From Cryptomeria japonica (Eukaryota; Streptophyta; Pinopsida; Cupressales; Cupressaceae), in the NCBI RefSeq assembly GCF_030272615.1, contig NC_081409.1, forward strand, positions 646,384,468-646,448,467: a stretch of 64,000 bases of DNA, written 5' to 3'. The position numbers and the translations under genes are program-made. Of the stretch, positions 44,521 to 55,214 are shown one piece after another; position 1 is the stretch's first letter, and each line of letters begins with the position of its first letter. A model generated the notes under the pieces. It made no database searches. It was not told the origin of the DNA and saw nothing but the letters and a program-made list of their open reading frames with translations.

Positions 44521-45033
44521 CAATTCCTAACATACCAACAAACTAATATATACATGTGGACATTTAAAAAAGTTACTTGACTTAAAATCAATCTTTTAAT
44601 TTAAAAAATCAATCAAATAGTCCAAGGGGTTGAGCTTAATTGGTTAAAGCATTGAGTTCTCAATATGGAGACCCATGTTCAACTCCCATGAGGGACACCT
44701 TTGTGTAGAATTCTAAGTTGTGACTCTTGGTCTTCCGTTATTGTTTAAAAGTGGATTTCTAAGTTGTGACCCTTGGTCTTCGAATTGTTGTTTCTAGTTT
44801 GGTGCTCGAAAGGAGCTAGTATTTGTAATAAGTTTGCTTGAAAGGAGCTGGTATTTGTAATAAGTTTGTAATGTGGATGCTCGAATAAGCAAAAAATGAG
44901 CTTTGTGATTCTATGATACTTAATACAAAAAAAAATCAATCAAATAAAAAATATTACCCCAAAAGGCGTGTCAAGATCCACAGATGTAGATAGTAGACTA
45001 AATCGATCAACAGATGTAGTCGACGTGCCCACA
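44363..45033 (+). repeat. Duplicated block, copy 2 (with SINE)
   Basis: It is the partner of 41577-41945 and includes the last 158 bp of the E7 LTR and the following flank. It is longer because of the SINE at 44620-44929. The match ends near GACGTGCCCACAACTG. Confidence 0.85.
44620..44929 (+). mobile_element. tRNA-derived SINE with 17-bp target duplication
   Basis: The insertion is flanked by identical 17-bp repeats, AAAAAATCAATCAAATA, at 44603-44619 and 44930-44946. Near its 5' end it has an RNA polymerase III A-box-like GAGCTTAATTGGTTAAAGC (44632-44650) and a B-box-like TGTTCAACTCCC (44669-44680), spaced as in a tRNA. The body has an internal partial duplication (TTCTAAGTTGTGACTCTTGG and TTCTAAGTTGTGACCCTTGG) and the end is A-rich. 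The empty site is seen in the duplicated block at 41812-41835. It encodes no protein. Confidence 0.9.
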
Positions 45034-45301
45034 ACTGATTAAGCTATATTATTTATATAACTTAATTATTTCATTTATATATACTATAGTATGTACCTAT
45101 CTATCATGGTGATCTTTTAGATGATCATCAACACATTGGAAATCAACATTGAACCAATATTATCATGATCATTGAATGCTCCCTGTGTAATAGTTGAAAA
45201 GGATGGATTATTATATGGAATTTCTCAACAAAGTGATAAATTCCATTCACCGGAACCAATTCATATAAAATAATAAATGAATACAAACTTGGCTAAGGTC
45301 T
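45034..45301. other. AT-rich stretch with nothing recognised
   Basis: It lies between the duplicated block and the first E8 homology. I see no open frame or LTR edge. Confidence 0.5.
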
Positions 45302-46395
45302 AAATGAACATCTGGAGCAATCGATACTACCAGTTGAGACTCAGACTTCATAACCCACTTCTCCTCATGGTCCTTCCAAATATCAGCAGCCTTCTACTTT
45401 CCCTTCTCATTAGATTTTTCACTTCCTGCAGGTGGGTTCTTGCTTCTGCAAAATTTAGCAATATGTCCTACTTTGTTGCATGCATAACAAGTGAATTTGT
45501 TCTTCTGAATTTCCTTACTCTAACCTTTACCATTCCTTGACCTACATTGATTACCCATAAGTCCAAACTTTCCACATGCATGACATTTCACATTCATTCT
45601 ACAAGCTTATGTCCTATGACCATACTTCTTACAATTTGACCACTGACTGGGAATCACATTATTATTCTAATTTGCTCTATTTATACAATGTCTTGCCATA
45701 TGACCAAATATATTGCAAACAAAGCATCTACCATTAAATGTATGTGCATTGAGTTTCCTTACTAGTGACCTCAGATTCCAGTTGACCTTCTGACTGGATG
45801 TGTTATCCCAATTTGTAGTACCAGAGCTTTCTCCATGCTCAAATCCAAGACCTCTAGTATCTCCAGTATCCCTTTGATCCTTCAATAATTCATCAAGCTT
45901 AGCAGAACTAACCTTTAACTTATCTTTGTATTCATTTGCAATAGTCAGATCATCTCTTAGGACTGTTACCATTCTTTCCAATTCTTGCTCATTGTTCTGT
46001 GATTGCACCAATTCAGTTGTCAAACATCACTCATAAACCAACCTAATGCATTCCTCATATCCATCTTTTATAGATATAGCAATATTTTCTTCATTCTTTT
46101 TCTGGTCTTCAATCTCCTTGGACATACTCATAGTTAGGGCTTGCATTTCATTCTTCATGAAAATATTATTTTGACTCAGCTTCTAACATTGTTCCTTAAG
46201 GGCATCCTTCTCTTCATCATCTTGATTTTATAAAAGTTCCTTCCTTTTAGCTTGGGCAGATGACAACCTATCTTGCAAAGTAAAAATGAATTCCTTCATA
46301 GATCTCAACTAATCTCGCATCTTCATGTTCCTCAATCTTTCAACATCATAGTCTTTAAGTGCTACTTGAAGTTCCTTCCTTAAACTTATCTCCAT
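45302..46395 (-). pseudogene. E8 gag (coiled coil and zinc knuckles)
   Basis: The frame starts MEISLRKELQVALKDYDVER at 46395, about 55 bases after the primer site. It encodes a long coiled coil with several stops (LQDRLSSAQAKRKELL), the DTGDTRGLGFEHGESSG motif, and zinc knuckles: CFVCNIFGHMARHC and CHACGKFGLMGNQC (His changed to Leu) plus CYACNKVGHIAKFC, with one more degraded between them. It is a close relative of the E9 gag. No capsid-type domain precedes the coil. The coding sequence loses similarity at about 45302, where E8 is truncated. Confidence 0.85.
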
Positions 46396-46449
46396 AGATT
46401 TTGGATACCGGATCTTCCTCAAGTTGTTAGACTTACTCTGAGGCACCAA

Positions 46450-46461
46450 GCTCTGATACCA
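46450..46461 (-). promoter_or_regulatory. E8 primer-binding site (tRNA-iMet)
   Basis: TGGTATCAGAGC on the minus strand, two bases from the LTR end. It marks the adjoining LTR as the 5' LTR of E8. Confidence 0.92.
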
Positions 46462-46463
46462 AT

Positions 46464-47652
46464 TGTTGGGATCCAAGAACACTGAGAGGGGGTGAATTAG
46501 TGTTCTACTGAAATGGAGAAATTTAAACTTACTAATACAACAACTCATAAATTGGTAAACATAAAAGAATATAACAATAATAAACAATGCAACCACAAAG
46601 ATGAATACCATAACACCATAGATTTATGCATGTAAAACCTCAAAGAGGAAAAACCACGGTGGGATTGGAGACCCACAATATCTATCCACTGATCAGATGA
46701 ATAAATATTACAATAAGGGGCCTGCACATGTAGGAAGGCCAATAGCCTATAGCACATTTCTCATCACAAAAAGAGTTTCACTGACTATAGAAAACATCAG
46801 ACAACAATCTGGAATGAAGATTTAACTGCAAGTATAACATCTCCCATGCCTGAGTATAGTTCTAGTTAAGCTCAATATCGAAGGCCTAAAACCTCTTACA
46901 TAAACCCAACTTGATCACCTGTGATTGACCAAATCATCTGCATATGATTATTACATTATTCTCTTGCATACCATGATCTCATTGATCTACAAAGAGATCT
47001 TACAACATATTTATACCAACCCAGGACCTAAACAATTAGGCCGGCCATCTAAAAGATAGTACAATAAATTCATAACTCAAACCCACAATCTAATGATCAA
47101 CCAAGTCATCCTAAGACCGAAACAACATAATCCAACCCATAAGTCATTGTGAGAACACATCGAGAAGGTCCAACAACACATTACATAAATCGGTCCATAA
47201 CCAAGCATAATAAACATCGGACCTATAATAGGTTGCCATAAGCCAAATGAAACACCATGAACAACTGGAACATGAACATGATAACCATCATCATCTCGAT
47301 AACCTTCTAGAAGCCACACCAACACCACTTTTGCATAATATCAAAATATCTTCAACAAATCTCTATTGGTAAAACCCTTACCGGTAACCAAAAGGCTTAC
47401 TAGAACAAGTGATAGCTTCTAGATCATCAAATACCAAACCAAATGAATGTGATACACATTAGGAACACATGAATAACCAATCCAAATCAATTCCACAGAC
47501 CAAAGCATACCGGATCAACATGATCATACGAACTAGAAACCAATCATCCTACCAGGACCAACCAAATACCGGTAAAAAACCAAAGCAGCTAGTGTTGACA
47601 TCAATAAAAAACATCATTGCAACACATAATCAATTCCTCCAAATTTCCAACA
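46464..47652 (-). repeat. LTR shared by E8 (as 5' LTR) and E9 (as 3' LTR)
   Basis: The 1189-bp LTR matches 58527-59728. On its left is a primer-binding site and on its right a polypurine tract (CTCCCCCTTT, 47655-47664), so it serves E8 on one side and E9 on the other. It has the end module, the conserved block at 46620-46680 and the TGCACATGTAGGAAGGCC module. Confidence 0.88.
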
Positions 47653-48085
47653 ATCTCCCCCTTTGGCATTGATGGCAACACTAGATGTGAAAAATATCCA
47701 AGTGCCAAGAAATGCCAAACAAATCTCCCCCAATGGAAGACAACCAACAATATCTCACAAAATGATATGACGATGAGGTTCTAAACCAAATATCTCTATA
47801 CCAATTAACCATCCATAAACCTGAACCAAACTCCTCCACTAGGATACAATCAAACTGAAATTTTGTTCCTCCTCCTTGTGTCAATAATCTCCCCTTAGAT
47901 GAATATCTCTATTAATCTTTGTATTTCACATAAATATCTCCCCCCCTAATGTATATAACTCCTTAAGTTTTTCATATGAATATCTCTCCCCCTTTGACAT
48001 AATGCCAAAAATCTAACATAAACATCAAAGAAAAATAAAAAATCCTTTGAACCATATGGCTAACTACTCCCTCTGAGTAGTAGCA
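47653..48085 (-). promoter_or_regulatory. E9 polypurine tract and 3' untranslated stretch
   Basis: The tract next to the LTR reads AAAGGGGGAGAT on the minus strand. Further CTCCCC runs occur near 47724, 47889, 47938 and 47986. ATACCAATT near 47798 again resembles part of a primer site. No coding is seen. Confidence 0.75.
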
Positions 48086-48814
48086 TCACCACATCAATCC
48101 AGAATGAATAATAGCTCTGATAATGCATGCCAGACTGATGCCAAATAGCTTCAATCCATTTTTGGTCAGAGGGGTAGAAACCCCTAATCTGTCTCTGAGG
48201 TACTGAAATGATTCTTTAGGCAAAGGTGTAGTGAAGATGTATGCAATCTTCTCTTTAGTGTTCACATAAACCAATCTATCTTCATTTTCTTCCACCTAAT
48301 CCTTCAGAAAATTGCACTTGATAGAAATACTGAATTCTTTGATATGTCAATAGCAACAGAGTTATTACAATGAAAAACTACCAGTACATTACAATCCGAA
48401 TTTATATCCTTCAACATATGCTTCATGCATAGAACTTGTGTACAGTTAGTAGCAACAACGACATACTCAACTTCAACAGTAGATAAAGAAGTACATGACT
48501 GCTTCTGCTGATCCATGAAATAAGTTTCTTCCCAAGGAAGAAAGCTTCACCGGATGATCCTATCTGGTTAGCTATATCTCTAGCCACGTCTGAACATGCT
48601 CAAAGTGTAAAACCATCATAAAACAAAACCCATACCAGAAAATCCTTGAAATTATCTGAGAATCCTAGCTACCGGAGCAAGGATTCCACATAATCAATTC
48701 CTTCCTTCTGAGAATATCCATTGCAAACCAATCAAGTTTTATTCCTCACAACTTGTCCAACTTCATTTAATTTATTCCTAAAAACCCATTTAGTTCCAAT
48801 AGCATTCTTATTTC
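48086..48814 (-). pseudogene. E9 pol: reverse transcriptase start joined to RNase H
   Basis: From 48814 the minus strand encodes [20 protein letters not shown], a stop, then LVCNGYSQKEGIDY, and after about 48670 jumps to RNase H sequence (IANQIGSSGEAFFLGKKLIS). The reverse transcriptase palm with its DD site is therefore deleted. 48304-48516 has the TSLSTVEVEYVVVATNCTQV block and FHCNNSVAIDISKN, where the aspartate of the usual C-D-N is changed to N. 48086-48295 has LVYVNTKEKIAYIFTTPLPK, the pol end. Confidence 0.85.
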
Positions 48815-50198
48815 TGTTGGCATTTGCATGAAGATTGCATTAATAAAATGTTATGTTATCATTGATGTCAATTAACCGGTAATGATGTTGTTATAATGTT
48901 GTTTTCTAATCGGTAGGAAGAGCTAGTGAAGGGAACTGCAACTAGTAGGTGAATTTGTGGAGGAACCGGTATTGCTATGAAATGGAAAGATGAACCGGTA
49001 AACCTTAACTGATGAAGTTTGGTGCATCGGTTGTATTGGTTTATGATCTAATGATGAGTGGCAATGATTATGAAACGTATGCATATTGTATGAGAAGAGT
49101 TTAAAATGGTTTTTGGCATGTAGAGATAACCGTTTTTATCTTGGGAATGAGCAAGTTCATTACATGTAATGTAAACCGCATGATGAGTTACAGAGTTCAA
49201 TGAAGCAGTGATCAAGGAGTAGTCGAGGATATCTTGAATGATGTGCAGTGATTATTATGTAATCCAACGGTCATACTTGAACCGATTTGTTTATAATATC
49301 TAAGAGATAATTAGGTTTGTGATGTGTTACCGACCTATTGATTTGTTTATAAGGTCGATGAGATGTTTTGTTGTAGAGTTGGCAATTTTTAGCTAAGGGT
49401 AAGAGAGTGTGGTTGCCAAACCAGATGATGTATCTGCAGTTTATGTAAAGGAAGATAGGAGCATGAAAAGGATCTGAACAAGCGAGTGTAGTTCTATTCA
49501 AACAGATCAACAAACCCCTATTGTTTTCTAACAATTACAGCAGTTAAATCCCCTAACCGGGTAAGCTCTAACAAGCTTAGTGTTATTCAAATCCTCTAAC
49601 CAAGTGATCCATTAGCTTGGATTTTAAATCCTCTACCGAGGTTACTCCTTATAGAGTATTGCCTCTAATAGGGCATTATAGTCAATCCCTTAATCGGGTG
49701 GTCCCTAACATGATCTCTTTTTAATAGGACTTATTGTAAAGCTTTGACGGGCTTGGCTCCTAATAGGGCAAACTTCATAAGAGTTCAGAATACTTGTGGG
49801 TATTTATCACCACTGTGGTTTTTCCCATTTGGGTTTCCACATCAAAAATATTGTGTCAAGTGGTGAATGTTTTTGTGGTTATGTTTACTATGGTTGAATT
49901 GCTTAATTGCTAGATCCACTTTGATATATTATGTTAACCGACAACAATTTGAAATATGTTTTACTTATGTCAATAAAGTATTTGGATGTTTTGGTTTAAA
50001 AGGTTTTGTGAGTTTTAGAGATGTTTTACTGTTAATCTGTTATAACAATCAACCGATTTAACTTATCAGTAATATTGCATTTGAAGTTCAGTATTTAAAC
50101 CAGTCAATTTACAGTTTGCATTGAGAGGTTGATTTTGAGATTGGTGAAAGTTTATATCAATTTTCTATCTACTGATTCAGCCCCCCCCTCTCATTAGT
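48815..50198 (+). repeat. LTR X, copia, nearly complete and fused to E11
   Basis: It starts TGTTGGCATTTGCATG, has TTATCATTGATGTCAATTAA near its start, a CCTAACAGGG-type repeat array at 49540-49780, the conserved block at 49790-49855, and ends within the module GATTCAGCCCCCCCCTCTC. At 50199 the sequence changes to the middle of the E11 LTR. No primer site or internal region of this family is present. Confidence 0.82.
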
Positions 50199-50791
50199 TG
50201 ACTCAAAATCATTGAGTTCTTAAAATCCTCTAACAAGGTAACCTTTAACAGGGTTTAACCCTTAACCAGGTATTTTAGCCATCCCTTAACCGAGTGATCC
50301 CTAGCAGGATCGGTTCCTAACAGAACCTATTGTAAAGTCTTTAACTAGACTAGGCTCCTAACATAGCGGACTTCAAAGGGGTTCAAAGAACAACTTGTGG
50401 GTATTCATCCCCACCATGGTTTTTCCCAGTTGAGTTTCCAAGTGAAAAATATGTGCGTTATGTGTGATGCTTTTTTATTCTCTATCAAGTGGTAAAGCAT
50501 GTTGACCAGTAAGTCTTTACATTTCTATTGATTTATTACTCGTGTATGCATATGGGTGAAATGGAAATAAGATGTTAGATTGTGTGGAAAGCTAAGAGTT
50601 ACCGGTTTATGTCTGTCACATTCTTACTGTGTTTAACCGGTAGTAATTTGGTTTAGAATGGTGTTATTGCTTTCCAGTCAAGTGCAGTGTTCTCAGTCAA
50701 ACCGGTTCAAGGAAAAGTGTTTTTCTCAGTACTGATTCACCCCCTACCCCTCTCAGTATCAGTTTGGTACTAACTATTCATCATTGAATCA
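50199..50791 (+). repeat. E11 5' LTR, truncated to its 3' part
   Basis: It matches 56110-56701 from TGACTCAAAATCATTGAG to CATTGAATCA. The first 895 bp of the LTR are missing and replaced by LTR X. The conserved block is at 50393-50450. Confidence 0.9.
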
Positions 50792-50796
50792 TAAAT

Positions 50797-50807
50797 TGGT
50801 ATCAGAG
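50797..50807 (+). promoter_or_regulatory. E11 primer-binding site (tRNA-iMet)
   Basis: TGGTATCAGAG lies five bases after the LTR end; the next base departs from the consensus. Confidence 0.88.
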
Positions 50808-50865
50808 AATTTTCCAAGTCCTCTCTGTTATAAGCTTAAATGCTTGAGGTAAAGATCCTACTCTA

Positions 50866-51802
50866 ATGATGAGGAGGGAAGGTCCAAAGTTCAATAGAGA
50901 GGGAAGGTCCAAAGTTCAACAGAGACAACTTTAAAATATGGAAGGACATAATGAAGATATACATCTGAAGCATGGGTACTCAACACTAGAGCTATGTTGA
51001 GAATGCTTATGTTATCCCTACCGGTATTGTCACCGATGATCAAAAGAGAGAGATTTAGGAGAATGGGAAAGTCATGGAAGCCCTAATCAGTAGTTTATCT
51101 GACATTGAGTTTATTGATGTTAAGGATAAAGAGAATCCCAAAGAAGTATGGGATGCCCTTGAGAATATCTATGGCGGTGATGAGCATGTGAAACAAACTA
51201 AGGAAGAAAGCCTTAGGGGAAAGTTTGAAGACATGCAGATGGTTGAAGGAGAGACCATTCAACAATATGGAATAAGAATCAAAACTGTTGTTAGAGATAT
51301 CAAGAGTGCAGGTGGTAAAATGGAAGATTCCACTATTGTTAGCAAAGTTTTGAGATCCTTATTACCAGTCTATGCAATAAGGGTTGCTGCTATTCAAGAG
51401 TTGAGGTCTGTAGACAAGACAAAGGTATCCTTGGCCTCCATCATTGCAAAGTTAATAGCTTATGAGCTAAATAATTATGATGGCAGTATTCAGAAGACTG
51501 AATCATCCTTCAGAGCATCTGCTGCACCATCTAGAAAAGGCAAAGAAACTAGTACCAGTGGTGAACCAAGACAAAGTAGAGAAATGGATGATGAGGAGAT
51601 CCTGATGGAATTTGAAGCTATTCTTGCCAAGAGACTTCCCAAGGGAATCGGTAAATACAAAGGTAAGCTTCCTTTGAAACTCTTTTCTTGTAACCAGATA
51701 AGACACATTGTTGTAAACTGCCCTAATGGTGATAACAAGGACAAACCAGAGGTTCAAGAAGTTCAAAGGAGGAAATCGGAGAAATTATTTTGTAGTAGTT
51801 GA
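50866..51802 (+). pseudogene. E11 gag
   Basis: The gag begins near 50866 and is disturbed at once by a 25-bp tandem duplication (50874-50898 and 50899-50923), which shifts the frame. It continues as KFNRDNFKIWKDIMKIY with stops, then from 51074 as an open frame of 242 codons: a UBN2-type capsid region (VWDALENIYGGDEHVKQTKE, LRGKFEDMQMVEGETIQQYG) and a nucleocapsid end whose only zinc knuckle has lost its first cysteine (KLFSCNQIRHIVVNCP). It overlaps the protease frame at 51726-51802. Confidence 0.85.
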
Positions 51803-52469
51803 TGAAGGTGTCACTGATGAGGAATCAGAAGATGAAGAAAGTGAAGATATTGTGTTTGTAGCAGTCAAGGAAGATGTGTCAAACAAGAAGGCTCTTGTCT
51901 CCCGCTTTGATAATTCCAATGAGTGGATTATTGACAGTGGCTGTTCTCACCATATGACTGGTGACCGGAGTAAGTTTCTTTCTCTGGAAGAGTATGATGG
52001 TGGTGTAGTTCATTTTGGTAATGATGCACCATGTATGGTAAAAGGAAGAGGGTCCATCTCTCTGAATGGAAGAAGCAATGCAAATAATGTGTATTGGGTA
52101 GAAGGTCTCAGACACAACCTTTTAAGCGTTGCTAAATTGAATGATAATGGAATCACTCTGGAATTCAGAGATGGAGTGTGTAAAATAAAAGGTAAGAGTG
52201 GTGAACTGATGGCCACCGGTATGTAAACCAAAGGTAACCTATTTCAGCTAAATGCTAATGTCAGTACATGTCTAATGTCTAAGTTTGATGATAGTTGGAT
52301 ATGGCATAGGAGACTCTGCCATGTAAACTTTGATAATATTGTGAAGGCCAGTAAGATCAAGGTAGTTAGAGGATTGCCTATGCTGAGAAAACCGGAAAAT
52401 CCTTTGTGTAGAGAGTGTCAACTGGGGAAATGTCTTCCACAACCTTCAAAAGTAAATCCTTCACTGTAG
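51726..52469 (+). pseudogene. E11 pol: protease and pre-integrase zinc region
   Basis: After an acidic stretch (DEESEDEESED) comes the protease site WIIDSGCSHHMTGDRSKF with the D-S-G intact, and YWVEGLRHNLLSVAKLND. A TAA near 52226 precedes the GAG-pre-integrase region (52275-52469): WIWHRRLCHVNFDNI and CRECQLGK. A frameshift between 52415 and 52469 then leads to the integrase frame. The DSGCSHHMTGD form is usual in SIRE-like elements. Confidence 0.88.
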
Positions 52470-53236
52470 ACAATTTACTTGATCTTGTGCATACTGATTT
52501 GTGTGGTCCTATGAAATCCAGGAGTGTGCAGGGAGATAGGTATTTTATAATTCTTACTGATGATTGCTCAAGAATGATGTGGGTCACATTCTTGAAGGAC
52601 AAATCTGAAGCTTTTGGAGAGTTCAAATCCTTCAGAGCACTGGTTGAAAAAGAAAGTGGTAAGAGGATTAAGTGCTTAAGAACTGATCAAGGAGGAGAAT
52701 TCACTTCCAGTGAATTCAACAAATACTGTGAAGAGAATGGCATCAAGAGGCAATTGTTTGCCCCCCAGACTCCACAGCAAAATGGCCTAACAAAGAGGAA
52801 CAACCGGACTATTGTTGAAGCAACTAGAACTATGTTGATCCAAGGAAAAGTTGCTCACACTTTTTGGAGAGAAGCGGTGAGCACTGTAGTCTACACAATG
52901 AACCGGGTACTCATCAAAAAGGGTAAGGATAAAACACCTTATGAGTATTGGACCGGTAAGACACCCGTGGTAAGCTACTTTAGAGTGTTTGGTAGCAAAT
53001 GTTATATCAAGAGGAGTGAACATCAGAGGAATTTTGATGCTAAATGTGATGAGGGAATATTCCTAGGGTATTCCACAAAGAGCAAAGCTCTCAAATGGTT
53101 CAACAATAGGACTCAGAGAATTGTTGAAAGCATCAATGTTAGAGTTGATGAAACCTCTGAGAAATCTAAGAAAACTGACAATGAGAAAGTAGGAGATGAA
53201 ATGGTAGTAACCTTATGGGAATCGGTTACAAAATAG
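52415..53236 (+). pseudogene. E11 pol: integrase with the catalytic glutamate changed
   Basis: An open frame of 273 codons covers the integrase core and C-terminal region. The first Asp lies in LVHTDLCGP and the second in LRTDQGGEF. The third position, 35 residues later in QQNGLTKRNN, is lysine (codon AAG at 52793-52795) where the D,D-35-E triad needs glutamate. The C-terminal part has YWTGKTPVVSYFRVFGSKCY and DAKCDEGIFLGYSTKSKALK. An otherwise open frame with a dead active site suggests the change came late or does not matter for copying in trans. Confidence 0.9.
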
Positions 53237-54310
53237 CCTACAACCAGTAACAGTGCTCCTACACTGGTAGATGCTGATGCTGATGAAGATGAGGATGAAG
53301 AAGAAAAGCAACAGGAAAAAACCAAGATCATTCCTATGTTTGTAAAGTTGAATCATGATCTAAAGCAGATCATAGGAGACAAGGATGCATGAATTTTTAC
53401 TAGAAGAAAAGTCAAAGAAAAATATTGCATGATCTCTAAATTCAAGCCTAAAACATTCAGAGAGACACATAAAGATGAACAGTGGATTAAGGCAATGGAA
53501 GAGGAACTTGACCAGATAGAAAAGAATGGTATATGGTCTTTGGTACCTAGACCAGAGCATAAAAATCTCATTGGCACCAAATGGGTTTTCAGAAATAAGC
53601 TGAATGAAGATGGCTCAGTGGTTAGAAACAAAGCTAGATTGGTGTGTAAAGCATATGCCCAAGAAGAAGGAGAAGACTATGGAGAAACCTTTACTCGAGT
53701 AGCCAGATTGGAAGGAGTTCGTATGCTTCTTACATATGCAGCATTCAAGGGATTCAAAGTATATCAAATGGATGTAAAATTTGCATTCCTGAATGGAATA
53801 ATAGAAGAGGAGGTGTATATACTAGATGGGTTTGCCCTATCAGAAGACAGTGACATGGTGTGTAGGCAACATAAAGCCTTGTATGGACTAAAACAGGCAC
53901 CTAGAGCATGGTATGAATGCTTGCACTCCCATCTTGTGAAGATTGGATTCAAGAGAACAAGTGAGGATAGTAATATCTACCTAAAGTCAGAATGAGATCA
54001 GATTCTAATCTGTGAGGTATTTGTTGATGACATAATTTTTGGAGGAGATGACAAGATGAGTCATGATTTTGCAGATGAGATGAAAAAGGAATTTGAGATG
54101 TCACTTATACGGGAGATTAAGTTCTTCATTGGACTATAGATTCAATAGATGAAAGATGGAATCTTTATCACTTAGTCCAAATATGTCAAAGAGGTGTTGA
54201 AGACCTTTGGCATGGAAGACAAAAAACCGGTTGGTACACCGATGGTGACTGGTTGTAAACTATCAAAAGAGGATGACTCAGGGTTGGTAAATGAGAAGGA
54301 ATATTGATCA
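53237..54310 (+). pseudogene. E11 pol: linker and reverse transcriptase
   Basis: In the same frame as the integrase, an acidic linker is followed by the open segment 53429-53995: [40 protein letters not shown] and [24 protein letters not shown] at 53993-53995 interrupts it, then the catalytic site follows in [15 protein letters not shown]. More stops occur near 54137, 54147 and 54174, but the frame is kept to KKPVGTPMVTGCKLS. Confidence 0.9.
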
Positions 54311-54971
54311 ATGATTGGTAAATTGCACTATGTAGTACATAGTAGACCAGACATTGCACATGTAGTAGGCATTACTGCACGGTTCCATAAAAGCCCAAGA
54401 GAATCCCACTTGGTAGCAGTCAAGTGGATTCTGGGATATCTTAAGGGAACTATTGACTATGGATTATTGTACCCATACAGTAATGATTTCAACCTGAAAA
54501 TGTTTACAGATGATGATTGGGCTGGTAATGTGGATGATTGGAAGAGCACAACCGGTGGTACTTTTTCTTGGTGGTAGACTAGTCTCATGGATGAGTAAGA
54601 AGCATAGCTATATCTCTCAGTCTACAGCAGAAGCAAAGTATGTTGCAACATTTATGAACTGCACCCAGACAATTTGGACGAAGCATGTATTAAATGGCTT
54701 CAAAGTTCCTATATCAGAACCGATAAGTATATTTTGTGACAGCACAAGTGGGATCAACATCTCCAAGAATTCGTTTTTACATGCTATAACCAAGCACTTC
54801 AAGCTCAAGTATCATTTCTTGAGGGAGAAGGTTCAAAACAAAGAAGTTGTACTAGAACATGTTTCCAGCAAGGAGCAATTAGCAGACATATTCACCAAGC
54901 CTCTACCGAAAGCTACCTTTACCTATTTGAGAGGTGAATTAGGGGTGTTGCCCCTTCAAGAGGTGAACTAA
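54311..54971 (+). pseudogene. E11 pol: RNase H
   Basis: 54311-54577 encodes KLHYVVHSRPDIAHVVGITA and MFTDDDWAGNVDDWKSTTGG. A frameshift near 54555 moves to 54510-54971: GGRLVSWMSKKHSYISQSTA, then FCDSTSGINISKNSFLHAIT and the terminal EQLADIFTKPLPKATFTYLR. The acidic positions of RNase H (DDDW, EAKY, FCDS) are present. The stop TAA at 54969-54971 ends pol. Confidence 0.9.
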
Positions 54972-55214
54972 AGGTGTGTGCTCCACATCAGTTAGGACTT
55001 ACATTGATATATCTCTTTCAGGATTGGTGTGTTGAAGGATGCTACTCCTTAGGGGGAGCAACATAGTAGAACATAGATGTATATGCCTCCACTTTGGCAT
55101 TGTTGTCAAAGGGGGAGAAAATGTGAAGCAGATAAGATACCTGTAGTATGGAGGGAGAAGATGTGAAGCGAAGAGATATCTTTGTATATTGCCATCAATG
55201 CCAAAGGGGGAGAT
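54972..55214 (+). promoter_or_regulatory. E11 3' untranslated stretch with polypurine tracts
   Basis: The tract next to the 3' LTR is CAAAGGGGGAGAT (55202-55214). A second, CAAAGGGGGAGAAAAT, lies near 55108, and AGGGGGAGCAAC near 55051. TTGCCATCAATG (55189-55200) before the tract pairs with CATTGATGTCAA (55263-55274) in the LTR. Confidence 0.85.

Noticed and set aside
44632-44680. A genuine tRNA gene
   Set aside because: A- and B-box-like sequences are present, but the sequence cannot form a full cloverleaf by eye and it is flanked by a 17-bp target duplication with an A-rich end, as expected of a SINE.
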